A stretch of 33,195 bases of DNA from Clostridia bacterium. Its GTDB lineage: Bacteria > Bacillota > Clostridia > Saccharofermentanales > UBA5734. The stretch spans positions 1 to 33,195 of the forward strand of contig SABL01000018.1 in the NCBI GenBank assembly GCA_009928985.1, in the 5' to 3' direction. The position numbers were made by a program, and so were the translations under genes. The notes beneath the pieces are model-generated. The model did no database searches, had not been told where the DNA came from, and worked only from the letters and a program-made list of their open reading frames with translations. Below, in pieces: positions 14,301-25,900 of this stretch; position 1 is the stretch's first letter; each line of letters starts with the position of its first letter.

Positions 14301-14346
14301 TTGACTATCCTTTTCAGTGCGTTAAAATGTTAACCGAAGTTAACAT
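14301..14346 (+). promoter_or_regulatory. feoAB promoter with a DtxR/MntR-type palindromic operator
   Basis: TTGACT (14301-14306), a 16-base spacer and TAAAAT (14323-14328) form the promoter. A perfect palindrome with 8-base arms ATGTTAAC and GTTAACAT around CGAA (14327-14346) overlaps the -10 and the start point. Binding would block transcription. The operon's own last gene encodes a DtxR-family regulator, so metal-dependent autorepression is the natural reading, though inferred. Confidence 0.7.
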
Positions 14347-14421
14347 CAGGCCAGCGTCCTGAGCTGGCTGCGGCGGCCCCGCATGCCACAACAGGTTTGG
14401 AGCGGGCGAAAGGATCCAGTC

Positions 14422-14661
14422 ATGCCTGTACCGCTTTCAGAGTTCAAACCCGGAGAGAGCGGGACCATTGTCTCCATCCAGGGTACCGGTGCTTTGCGCC
14501 AGCGCCTGATTGCCATGGGCGTCACCCCGGGCACCTGGCTGATTGTCAGAAAATTTGCCCCCTTGGGTGATCCCATGGAAATTCGCCTGCGCAACTATAA
14601 CCTGTCCATCAGGAAGCGCGACGCAGCCATGATTGCAATGGTGCGGGAGGACCGCCTGTGA
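14422..14661 (+). CDS. feoA: Ferrous iron transport protein FeoA
   Basis: A 79-residue SH3-like cytosolic protein. It contains LSEFKPGESGTIVSI, then LRQRLIAMGVTPGTWLIV, AP.GDPMEIRLRNYNLSIRK and a terminal A.MI.V, the full FeoA domain. FeoA assists the FeoB transporter. The ATG at 14422 has AAAGGA upstream and is preferred over in-frame starts further left. Its stop overlaps the feoB start as GTGA, giving translational coupling. The promoter with palindromic operator is at 14301-14346. Confidence 0.93.
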   Translation: MPVPLSEFKPGESGTIVSIQGTGALRQRLIAMGVTPGTWLIVRKFAPLGDPMEIRLRNYNLSIRKRDAAMIAMVREDRL

Positions 14662-16808
14662 ACATCCATCTGGCGCTGGCTGGCAACCCCAACTGTGGCA
14701 AAACAACCCTATTCAATCGTCTGACAGGCACGCGCCAGACAACGGGCAACTGGCCCGGTGTAACCGTCGAGAAAAAAGTCGGTGTGATCCGGCGCGGGCC
14801 CAATCTGTTCACCCTGGTCGATTTGCCCGGGATCTATTCCCTGTCCCCCTATTCGATCGAGGAAATTGTCACCCGCAACTACATCCTCGAAGACCAGCCG
14901 GACGTGATCGTCAATATTATCGACGCCAGCAACCTCGAGCGCAACTTGTACCTGACTTTGCAGCTGAAAAAGCTCGGCCGGCCGATGATTGTGGCTCTGA
15001 ACATGATGGACGAGATCGAGCAACGAGGCGACCTATTGCACTTGGAACGCCTTGAGGCCCTGCTCGGCATGCCAGTCGTGCCCATATCTGCCAAACTAAA
15101 CCAAGGCATCCTCGAGTTGATCGATGCGGTCAGGACCCTGGCTATTTCAATCGGACACAAGGATGGCGACCACCACCACATCCTGTCAGAGCGGCCCTTT
15201 GGCAACGAAGCGATCCCACCTGTTCCTGCGTTGGGCCACGGTCGCGAGCCAGGACCGGCCGGGCAGCCCCTTCATCATCCCATCCATCCTGCTGCCAGTC
15301 CCATCCATCCCAGGGGCAAAGGCAAACCTGCCCAGCCCTTCGGGCCCGGTCACAAGCCACATTCTCCTCATGGACCTGGACGAGGCATCGGCCACGGACA
15401 AGGACCTGGCCCCGGTCACGGGCCCGGCCAGGGAGCTGGCATCGGCCGTGCCCTGCAGGCAGAACACGACCACACCAGCGATCAACCGGAAACCATGGCC
15501 CGATTGCCGCTCGATTTTCAGCCAGAGTCCGATGAGGAAACCCAGATCCTGTACCAGGAAGCAGCCCGCATCACCCGACAGGTCCTCGAGCATCGCCTGC
15601 ACCCAGCTGACCTGACCCGTTCCGACCGGATCGACCAGGTCCTGACCCACCGCATCTGGGCGCTGCCGATCTTCCTTTTGATTTTGTTCCTGGTCTTCCA
15701 GCTCACCTTCCATGAAAACCTGGGCGGCCGCCTGACCGGCTGGCTGGACCTCTTTTTCAGTGAAACCCTGAGTGGATGGGTCCGGACCGGTCTTGGCCTT
15801 GCCGGAGCGTCGCCTTGGATCAGCTCCCTTGTGGTCGATGGCATCATCGCCGGGGTCGGCGGTGTCCTGACGTTCCTGCCCCAGATCGCCCTGCTGTTCA
15901 TGTTCCTGTCCGTGCTCGAAGACACCGGCTACATGGCCCGGGCCGCCTTCATGGTCGACAAGGTTTTCCTCAAATTCGGCCTGTCCGGACGCAGTTTCAT
16001 CCCGATGCTGATGGGGTTTGGCTGCACCGTACCAGCCATCATGGCCGCCCGTTCCCTGGAAAACCAGCGCGACCGGCGCCTGACCATCATGATCACGCCC
16101 TTCATGTCATGTGGCGCGCGCATGCCGATCTATGCCTTTTTTGCCGCCATCTTCTTCCCCACCCATAAAGGCCTGGTGACTTTCTCGATGTATGTGCTCG
16201 GCGTCATCGTCGCCATCCTCTCGGCGGTCCTCCTGAGCAAGACCGTCCTGCGCGGCAGTGAGGCTCCCTTTATCATCGAACTGCCCCCTTACCGGTTACC
16301 TGATACCAAATCCTTGTTCCTGCACATCTGGGACAAGGTCAAAGACTTCATGGTCCGAGCTGGCACCCTGATTTTTGCCATGTCGGTTGTGATCTGGATT
16401 TTCAGGACCTTCACACTGACCTTTTCCGTCGCCACGGACAGCTCACAAAGCATTTTCGGCCTTCTGGGCAGCCAGATCGCACCCTTGCTTTCGCCCCTGG
16501 GCTTCGGCAACTGGCAGTCCAGCGTAGCTCTTCTGACAGGCCTGATCGCCAAGGAAGCCGTCGTAGCCTCGCTGGGCATCCTGTTCACCCCGGAACAGAT
16601 CGCTATGACCTTCACCCCGCTCGCAGCCTATGCGTTCATGACCTTCACGTTGCTCTACACGCCCTGTGTCGCAGCGCTGGGCGCACTGGCCCGCGAAATG
16701 CAAAGCTGGCGCTGGACACTGGCAGCCATCCTCTACCAGATCGGCGTGGCCTACCTGATCTCCCTGCTGATTTTCCAGGGCGGCCTTCTGCTCGGCCTGG
16801 CTGCCTGA
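14658..16808 (+). CDS. feoB: Ferrous iron transporter FeoB with a His/Gly/Pro-rich insert
   Basis: A 716-residue Fe(II) importer. The cytosolic G domain has G1 GNPNCGKTT, G3 DLPGIYSL, G4 NMMD and G5 SAK (to about residue 150). The membrane domain begins near residue 330 and carries GFGCTVPAIMAAR and ITPFMSCGARMPIYAFF, the conserved gate motifs. Between them, residues about 166-276 contain a low-complexity insert with sixteen His plus many Gly and Pro, absent from ordinary FeoB. It could bind metal. Translation starts at GTG 14658 inside the feoA stop. A DtxR-type gene follows after 25 bases. Confidence 0.95.
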   Translation: MNIHLALAGNPNCGKTTLFNRLTGTRQTTGNWPGVTVEKKVGVIRRGPNLFTLVDLPGIYSLSPYSIEEIVTRNYILEDQPDVIVNIIDASNLERNLYLTLQLKKLGRPMIVALNMMDEIEQRGDLLHLERLEALLGMPVVPISAKLNQGILELIDAVRTLAISIGHKDGDHHHILSERPFGNEAIPPVPALGHGREPGPAGQPLHHPIHPAASPIHPRGKGKPAQPFGPGHKPHSPHGPGRGIGHGQGPGPGHGPGQGAGIGRALQAEHDHTSDQPETMARLPLDFQPESDEETQILYQEAARITRQVLEHRLHPADLTRSDRIDQVLTHRIWALPIFLLILFLVFQLTFHENLGGRLTGWLDLFFSETLSGWVRTGLGLAGASPWISSLVVDGIIAGVGGVLTFLPQIALLFMFLSVLEDTGYMARAAFMVDKVFLKFGLSGRSFIPMLMGFGCTVPAIMAARSLENQRDRRLTIMITPFMSCGARMPIYAFFAAIFFPTHKGLVTFSMYVLGVIVAILSAVLLSKTVLRGSEAPFIIELPPYRLPDTKSLFLHIWDKVKDFMVRAGTLIFAMSVVIWIFRTFTLTFSVATDSSQSIFGLLGSQIAPLLSPLGFGNWQSSVALLTGLIAKEAVVASLGILFTPEQIAMTFTPLAAYAFMTFTLLYTPCVAALGALAREMQSWRWTLAAILYQIGVAYLISLLIFQGGLLLGLAA

Positions 16809-16833
16809 ACGTTTTGGAATTTGGGACGGTCGT

Positions 16834-19256
<2,423 letters not shown>

Positions 19257-19886
19257 TCAGCCCTTGGTCCGGCCCTGCGAAAGCAGGATCTGTGGCAGCA
19301 AGGCCAGGATCACAAGCAGCACCGACCAGATCAGCATCGGCAGCGAGAGCCAGCCGGCCAGATTCTGGGCCAGACTGCCTGAAGGCACGATCAACATCGG
19401 ACCGAGCAGGTCATAGGGCCAGTCCAGGGCTGAAAACAAGCCGGTGAAAAAGCCTTCGACAATGATCAGGGCTGGCAAAGAAACGATGAAAGCATCCGAC
19501 AGCCACAGACCCGGTGATCGGGCAGGAATAAGCAAGAATAGCAGGGCCAGGGCCAGGCCGATTGTGATCGGCAATGAAACATCATACACCCGGTTGTTTT
19601 CGATGCAGATCCAGAGGTGGTAGATGACCTCGGACAAGGATGCAAACCCGGCGATGTACAGACGCTGGCGGCTCTTGCCGATCCAGAACAGCAACGCGAC
19701 AATAATCGCCACGATCAGGTAGGTCAGCCACGCTGCCAAGGCATCGGAAGCCCGGGTCAGGCCAGCCAGAAACTCGGCTCCGGTCCGGATCATGGTGGCG
19801 AAATAGCGGAAAGGCGCTGCCAATGGGGTCGACCAGGCGAACAATAAAACCGCCAGGACAATCCCGGCGCGTGTCTGGCTTTTCAT
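19257..19886 (-). CDS. Polytopic membrane protein of unknown function
   Basis: Not recognised. The 209-residue product has about five or six hydrophobic segments: near residues 8-28, 52-70, 75-95, 103-121, 130-152 and 175-205. It ends in a short basic tail. No catalytic motif or repeat is visible. AGGAGT lies nine bases before the ATG, and an extended -10 promoter lies at 19916-19924. LigA follows after 24 bases on the same strand, so the two probably share a transcript. Nothing visible links its role to DNA ligation. Confidence 0.65.
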   Translation of the reverse strand: MKSQTRAGIVLAVLLFAWSTPLAAPFRYFATMIRTGAEFLAGLTRASDALAAWLTYLIVAIIVALLFWIGKSRQRLYIAGFASLSEVIYHLWICIENNRVYDVSLPITIGLALALLFLLIPARSPGLWLSDAFIVSLPALIIVEGFFTGLFSALDWPYDLLGPMLIVPSGSLAQNLAGWLSLPMLIWSVLLVILALLPQILLSQGRTKG

Positions 19887-19915
19887 CGTGAAGACTCCTG
19901 AAAATTTTTGCTATT

Positions 19916-19924
19916 ATTATAGCA
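19916..19924 (-). promoter_or_regulatory. Extended -10 promoter of the membrane protein/ligA unit
   Basis: Read leftwards, TGCTATAAT is a perfect extended -10, about 30 bases before the ATG at 19886. No -35 is evident. Confidence 0.65.
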
Positions 19925-19991
19925 TAGCTCGGGCGCTGGAAAATCGTTGGTCAACCGATGTTCGCTGTCCCGGGGAAAGGTGGAAAAACGC

Positions 19992-21008
19992 TTGCTGCCT
20001 GGCCTGACACTCGTCTCTGCTATTCAACTTTCGCTGAGCATTGCCCTGATCCGGGATCTCCTTTGGGGCTTGGTCTTCTTTCTCGTTGCGATCCTGCTGC
20101 TAAGGGCGCTCTACGAGCCGACTCAGCTGGAAGTCACACGGCAGATTCTTCTAACTGCAAAGCCTGATAACGGCTCATCAAAAGCACCCCATGAAGGCAT
20201 CGTGCCCGATCTGATCCCTGACAACGAACCTGGCCAGGACATGCCAGCCCCGAGCGGCCTGCGCATTGCCTTGATTTCGGACTTGCACGCCGAATGGCTG
20301 CGCCTCAGGCCGGAGCGCATCGCCCAGGCCCTCGCAGCGGAAGATGTTGACCTGCTGCTTTTTGCCGGTGATCTGACGGGGCGCCATCATCGACCCGAAC
20401 TGGCCAAACCCTGGCTCGATGCTCTGACAGTCATTTGCCAGCGAATGGGAAATGCCTGCTATGCCGTCCCTGGCAACCATGATTCACCAGCATCACTCAA
20501 CTTGCTGCGCCAGGCTGGCTTCACCATGCTCATAAACGAAAGCCGGGAGGTCCGGGAACGATCCGGTCGGGACTGGCTCCTGGTCGGTCTCGACATCCTG
20601 AAAAAAGGCCAGCCTGACTTTGAGCTGGCAGTCAGGAATGCATCGTCCCCCGGGGCAGATTCGAGGGCAACAATCCCGCCAGAGCGTCGCCTGGTCCTGG
20701 CCCACAATCCAGACACATTTTTTCTGGTTCCACCCGGTCAAGCTGGGTTCTTTCTGGCTGGACATTTCCACGGCGGCCAGATCTACCTGCCCTTTCATCT
20801 GGAATTTTTCCTTTTAAGGCGGGAAAAATTGGGCCGGATGGGTTATCATAAGGGAAGTTTTGCCTTGAACGGAATGTCCGGATACATCAGCCGCGGTCTC
20901 GGCTCCGTATTGTTCCCGCTGCGGTTGGGATCCATCCCCGAACTGCCGATCCTGGAGCTTCGACCTGACACACAGTCCAGCGCGGTCCCAAAAAAGGTTG
21001 AGCAGTAA
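19992..21008 (+). CDS. Membrane-anchored metallophosphoesterase (YkuE/YaeI type)
   Basis: A calcineurin-fold phosphoesterase of about 338 residues. A hydrophobic N-terminal anchor is followed by the metal-binding motifs in order: LISDLHAE, FAGDLTGR, VPGNHDSP, then LAHNPD and GHFHGGQIY. These are the full set of di-metal ligands. YaeI and its relatives hydrolyse lipid or small phosphoesters at the membrane; the substrate here is unknown. The start is uncertain: TTG at 19992 with AGGTGG eight bases upstream is chosen; GTG at 19980 and TTG at 19947 are alternatives. The COG2426 gene follows after 33 bases. Confidence 0.85.
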   Translation: MLPGLTLVSAIQLSLSIALIRDLLWGLVFFLVAILLLRALYEPTQLEVTRQILLTAKPDNGSSKAPHEGIVPDLIPDNEPGQDMPAPSGLRIALISDLHAEWLRLRPERIAQALAAEDVDLLLFAGDLTGRHHRPELAKPWLDALTVICQRMGNACYAVPGNHDSPASLNLLRQAGFTMLINESREVRERSGRDWLLVGLDILKKGQPDFELAVRNASSPGADSRATIPPERRLVLAHNPDTFFLVPPGQAGFFLAGHFHGGQIYLPFHLEFFLLRREKLGRMGYHKGSFALNGMSGYISRGLGSVLFPLRLGSIPELPILELRPDTQSSAVPKKVEQ

Positions 21009-21041
21009 AATACAACTTGAACCATTGGAGGTCATACGACT

Positions 21042-21536
21042 TTGAAAGAATCCATCATGCAGCTACTCGAAGCCTGGTTTGGCAATTCCCATGCCCTGGT
21101 CGTCCTGATCGGCTCCGCCATCCCGATCACGGAAATGCGCGCCACCATCCCCGCCGGCATCCTGGTCTGGGGCCTGAACCCGTGGCTGGTCATGCTGCTA
21201 GGCTTTGTCGGCGCCCTGCTGCCCGTTCCTTTCCTGCTCCTGTTTTTCTCCAGCGTCCTCAAATGGCTGCACCAGTTCCCATCCCTCAAAGGCCTGACCC
21301 AGTTCATCGACAACAAGATCCAGAAAAATGTCCACCATTTTGAGAAATCCTCCGAAGCTGCCCTGATCATTTTTGTCGCGATCCCTCTGCCCGGCACCGG
21401 CCTGTGGACTGGCAGTGCCGTCGCCTCCTTCCTTGGCTTCAAATTCTGGCGTTCCTTCGCCTGCGTCGCAGCCGGCGGCGCACTGTCGGCCATCGTTCTG
21501 ACCGTTCTATCTGTATTTTTTTCAGCAGTCCTCTAA
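21042..21536 (+). CDS. Small multidrug export family protein (COG2426)
   Basis: A 164-residue membrane protein of the Sm_multidrug_ex (PF06695/COG2426) family. Conserved segments are GSAIPITEMRATIPAGI near the N terminus, the central PVPFLLLFF, and IPLPGTGLWTGSAVASFLG in the second half. Despite the family name, transport activity is poorly documented. The start is TTG at 21042 with GGAGG 10 bases upstream; ATG at 21057 has no ribosome site of its own. It is probably in an operon with the phosphoesterase gene. Confidence 0.85.
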   Translation: MKESIMQLLEAWFGNSHALVVLIGSAIPITEMRATIPAGILVWGLNPWLVMLLGFVGALLPVPFLLLFFSSVLKWLHQFPSLKGLTQFIDNKIQKNVHHFEKSSEAALIIFVAIPLPGTGLWTGSAVASFLGFKFWRSFACVAAGGALSAIVLTVLSVFFSAVL

Positions 21537-21602
21537 AATGTTGGACCGGCAAGCCCATCAAGAAATTCACTGAAGATCGATCCTCCAGCATTTCATATCA
21601 AT

Positions 21603-21620
21603 AAGTTTCCATGGTAACTT
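21603..21620. promoter_or_regulatory. Near-perfect palindrome upstream of the split permease genes
   Basis: AAGTTTCCATGGTAACTT is self-complementary except at one symmetric pair. It abuts a possible promoter TTCAAA (21619-21624), a 16-base spacer and TATACT (21641-21646) that would serve the permease pair. Position over the -35 suggests a repressor operator; the regulator is unknown. Confidence 0.4.
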
Positions 21621-21672
21621 CAAATGGCTTGACTCCTGTCTATACTGGAGCCATCACGCCAAGGAGGCACGC

Positions 21673-22155
21673 ATGGATATATTCACACTACTTTTCTGGG
21701 CCATTGCCGTTGTTCTAACGGTCGTATCGCTGGTCCGCAACCGGGCCAAGACATTCGCGGCCATGAAAAAATCAAAAGGCATGATGGGCAGCATGCTGAG
21801 CGAAATCCTGGCCATCATCTTTTTGATCGGCCTGGTTTTGACCTACATTCCACCGGAGAGCATACAGTCCGTCCTGGGCTCGGCTAACGTTTACCTGGCC
21901 ACTTTCATAGCGGCTTTGACTGGTAGTGTCACCCTGATCCCGGCGTTTGTCGCTTTCCCTCTGGTCGGATCCCTCGTCAATGCTGGCGCCAGCATCGTGC
22001 CCGCGGTGGCCTTTTTAACCACCCTGACCATGGTTGGAATCGTCACCTTTCCCCTGGAGAAAAAAGAGTTCGGCAAGAAATTTGCCTTGACCAGAAATTT
22101 GATGAGTTTTGGGTTTGCCATAGTGATCGCTTTGGCGATGGGGGTTGTGTTATGA
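21673..22155 (+). CDS. ArsP/YraQ-like permease, first half
   Basis: A 160-residue membrane protein resembling the first half of the predicted permease family PF03773 (ArsP/YraQ/DUF318). There is an N-terminal helix, then LSEILAIIFLIGLVLTYIPP, and the conserved LTGSVTLIPAFVAFPLVGSL loop-helix. Full-length family members are about 300 residues and include exporters of trivalent organoarsenicals. Here two half-proteins are encoded by genes overlapping as ATGA, so both halves are probably made stoichiometrically. AAGGAGG lies upstream of the ATG. The substrate cannot be deduced. Confidence 0.75.
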   Translation: MDIFTLLFWAIAVVLTVVSLVRNRAKTFAAMKKSKGMMGSMLSEILAIIFLIGLVLTYIPPESIQSVLGSANVYLATFIAALTGSVTLIPAFVAFPLVGSLVNAGASIVPAVAFLTTLTMVGIVTFPLEKKEFGKKFALTRNLMSFGFAIVIALAMGVVL

Positions 22156-22877
22156 CTGCTGTATTAAATGGAATCAAGAAAAACCGTCTACTGGCTCTGG
22201 TGGCCCTAGCTTATCTCGTCCTGTTTATCGTAGCTCCGGGCAAGGCATCGTCATCCGTCCAGAACAGTGTCTACTACCTGGTTGAAATGTTGCAGGTATT
22301 GCCCGTCATCTTCCTGTTGACCGTTGTCATCGAAGCCTGGATTCCCAAGGAAACCATCATTTTGCACATGGGTGACAAGTCCGGCCTGTGGGGCAATTTC
22401 CTTTCCCTGGCCCTTGGCAGCCTGTCAGCCGGGCCCATCTATGCAGCATTTCCGATCAGCAAGACACTGCTCGGCAAAGGTGCCAGCATCACCAATATCG
22501 TGATCATCCTGAGCTCCTGGGCTGTCATCAAAGTCCCGATGCTGGCCAACGAGGCCAAGTTCCTTGGACCGGACTTCATGGCTGTCCGCTGGGTCCTGAC
22601 CGTGGCAGCCATCTTGGTCATGGGGGCCCTGATGGGGAAAATCGTCAAGAAAAAGGATCTTCCAGCTGACGATGCGGATGAAAAAGCGACCCTGACCATC
22701 CAGCAGGAATACTGTGTCGGTTGTGGTGTCTGTGTCAAAATGATGCCTGGCCTGTACGCAATGAAAGATAACAAAGCGGTCGTGCAGTTTGAACCAGGGC
22801 CCGGTGTGCCGAGCGAAAAGATCCGCCAGACCGTGCAAAAATGCCCGACCAAAGCGATCGTCTATTTGCCCGAGTAA
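22152..22877 (+). CDS. ArsP/YraQ-like permease, second half fused to a ferredoxin-like domain
   Basis: A 241-residue protein. Residues about 10-170 are four to five helices of the permease family, including the conserved LSLALGSLSAGPIYAAFPIS and SSWAVIKVPML. After a charged linker (KKKDLPADDADEK), residues about 175-241 form a single [4Fe-4S] ferredoxin-like domain with YCVGCGVCVKMMPG and a later KCPTKAI. Cys spacing C-x2-C-x2-C...CP fits a cluster, although the third and fourth ligands need checking. An Fe-S tail on a transporter suggests redox coupling or gating at the cytosolic face. The start overlaps the first half's stop (ATGA). Confidence 0.77.
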   Translation: MTAVLNGIKKNRLLALVALAYLVLFIVAPGKASSSVQNSVYYLVEMLQVLPVIFLLTVVIEAWIPKETIILHMGDKSGLWGNFLSLALGSLSAGPIYAAFPISKTLLGKGASITNIVIILSSWAVIKVPMLANEAKFLGPDFMAVRWVLTVAAILVMGALMGKIVKKKDLPADDADEKATLTIQQEYCVGCGVCVKMMPGLYAMKDNKAVVQFEPGPGVPSEKIRQTVQKCPTKAIVYLPE

Positions 22878-22960
22878 GCCGGCCGGAAAGATCCGGGTTT
22901 GAATCGCATTATTTAACATAGCTGTAACACAAACCCGAACAGACTTTATTTCCACGCGGT

Positions 22961-22996
22961 ATAAATGCCCCAGATCAAATGATCAGGGGCATTTAT
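22961..22996 (+). promoter_or_regulatory. Hairpin spanning the ribosome site and start codon of the ABC transporter gene
   Basis: ATAAATGCCCC (22961-22971) pairs with GGGGCATTTAT (22986-22996), and an inner GATCA/TGATC stem extends it. The AGGGG ribosome site and the first two bases of the ATG at 22995 are in the right arm. It has no T-run. If the transcript starts upstream of it, translation would be masked until the stem melts. TATAAA at 22960-22965 could instead be a -10, which would remove the left arm. Confidence 0.6.
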
Positions 22997-25900
22997 GCGT
23001 ATTCAGTTAAGCAAAACCAATCCTCAGCTTATCCGTTCATTCAGCTTGCTAGTGATTGTCCTGGCAAGCACGTGTCTCTTGCTGGCAGGCTGCCAAAGCA
23101 CCGCCGGGCCGGTCGAGACAGCAGTCCCGTCCAGCACGGTCGTCACCGTGCAAGACCTGGCGCAAACTCAAGCCATCATCGCCGTGGAAAGCGGAACCAT
23201 CGCGGAAAAAGAAATGCTGGCAGCGTGGCCCCAGGCCAGATACCTGTATGTCAACAGCCCGACAGATGGTTACCTGGCGGTCCAGACGGGCAAGGCCGCG
23301 GCCTATGCCGGTGACCAGGCCATCTTTGACAGCGCCAGGCGCGCTGGATTATCTGGGCTGGCCGCTTTGCCTGAAAAGATCGGACAGGATGGTAAAGTTG
23401 CGGTCGGGATCAGCCCGGTCAGCAGCATTCCTGATTTGACCGGTCTGATCAATGCCTTCCTGGCAGAAATGGAATCGGATGGTGTTCTGGCGGATATGTA
23501 CCAGCGCTGGGTGGTCGAAGGTGACTATGCCATTCCTGAGATTCCCGAACCTGCCAATCCGGAACGCACGGTGCGCATTGGTACGACCGGACTGCTCGAG
23601 CCTTACACCTTTTACCAGGGAACCGGCCTGACCGGCTATGAAATTGAAATGATGCGTCGCTTTGCACACTGGGCCAATGTCCGTTACGAGATCCAGACCT
23701 ATGATTGGGGTGGGATCATCCCCGCCTGCGCCAGTGGCAAAGTCGACCTGATCATGAGCAACCTCTTTGACACCGACGAACGCGATGAAACGATCCTTTT
23801 CTCGGATCCATACATTCGCGTGACCACAGCCCTGATCATCCCAGATGATCCCGCAGGAACTAAGCCAGCGAATCTCCAGCCCGATTCCGACACTGGTCCA
23901 GCAACAGGACCGGCTTTGCCCACCCTGCAGGAACTGAATGGCCAGCGCTTTGCTGTTGTCACGGGTACCTTGCTGGACGACTATGCCCGGACCTATTTCC
24001 CGCAGAGTGAAATCATCTCTTTCAATCATGTCACGGACATGGTGACAGCGGTGATCAGCCAGAAAGCAGCAGCCTGCCTGCTGGATGAGCCCGTGGCGCA
24101 GTTGGTGGTGCAAAAGAATCCCGGTCTGGCGATCGTCGAGGAACTTGTCTTGGCAGACGACTATGCCTATGCCGCAGCCAAGACCGAATTCGGAGCCCAG
24201 CTGGCGACCCAGCTCAGTGACTTCATCGCCGCAAGTGACGCCAATGGCACGCTGGACGAGCTCAAAGCCATCTGGCTGGGCAGGGATGAAACGGCCAAAG
24301 TTTTAAGTGACTGGACCTTGTTACCTGAGACCAATGGCACCATTCGGTTTGTCACCGTGGCCCAAGCCGAACCTTTCAGCTACTATCGGGGATCTGAAAT
24401 GGTTGGCTATGACCTTGATCTTCTGGTTCGTTTTTGCGCGACCTATGGGTATGGCCTCGAGATCACCGACACAGCAGCAGGCACGTGGATGGCGGGACTG
24501 GCCAGCGGCAAATACGATCTGGCTGCGGCAGCAATATCCGTCACGCCTGAACGCAGCCAGGCGGTTTATTTTTCGACGCCGAATTACCACGGCGGCATCG
24601 TCGCCGTGGTCGCCACGCCGGCAGGAGAACAACCCTCAGGGCAAGGCCAGGCAAGTGGCCAGGGCAACCGTTCCGCCCGGTTCCAGAGCCTCGCCGATTT
24701 TTCCGGATCGGTCACCGGGACTCAAACCGGCACCGTTTTCGACCAGATTCTTTCTGGCCATATCCCCGGTCTGACCTTCCAATATTTTGATGACATCAGC
24801 TCCATGGTCCTGGCCCTCCAGAGCGGCCGGGTCGAAGCGATTGGTCTCGATGAACCGGTCGCCCGCCTGGTCACGGCCCAGATGGCTGATTTGACGATTT
24901 TCCCCCAGACCGTGGAAACTGACCAGTATGGTTTTGCCCTGGCTAAAGGCAGCCCGCTGACCAGTCAAATCAGTACCCTGGTCGAAGAATTTGCCGCAGA
25001 CGGCACACTGGAAGCCCTTAAGGAAAAATGGTTCGGGGCCGACGAGTCAAAGAAAACCATTCTGGTCAAGCCAGCAGAAAATCCTGTTGGAACGCTGCGC
25101 TACGCCCACGATTCGACCCTCGCTCCGATGGCCTACATCGGCAAAGCAGGTGAATCCCTGGGCTACGAAGTCGAACTGGCTGCTCTGTTTGCCCAGCGCC
25201 TTGATCTGAAGCTGGAAATCACCCAGACCAGCTTTTCGTCTCTTTTGAGCATGCTCAGCAGCAACAAGGCTGATCTGGTCTCAGGGGCGATGTCGATCAC
25301 AGATGAACGCCGCGAAAGTGTCGATTTCCCCGCCTCCCACTACACGGGTGGCATCGTCCTGGTGGTGCGCAAAGCTGATTTATCCGGAACCGAGGCAGCC
25401 GTCGCCAGCTCGAGCGAATTTGAACCAGAACAAGGATTCTGGCGCAGTACAGGACAGCAGCTTGCCAGCAGCTTCCACAAAAACTTCATCAAGGAAAACC
25501 GCTGGCAGCTGGTCTTGTCCGGAATCTGGATCACCCTGGTGATCTCGCTCCTGTCAGCCCTGGCTGGAACAATTTTTGGTTTTGGTGTCTGCCTGTTGCG
25601 CCTGAGCCAGCGCCGCCCAGTGGCTCTGATGGCCAAAGCCTTCATCCGCCTGGTCCAGGGCGTTCCGCTTGTAGTTCTGCTGATGATCCTCTATTATGTC
25701 GTCTTCGGTTCGGTCGACATCAGTGCCATCCTGGTCGCTGTCATCGGGATCGCGATCAATTTTGGCGTCTATGTCAGTGAAATGATGCGGACCGGGATCG
25801 AAGCCGTCGAAAAAGGCCAGATCGAAGCCGCCCTCGCGCTCGGCTACTCCAGGATCCAGACCTTTCGCAAGATCACCTTCCCGCAGGCAGCGCGTCATTT

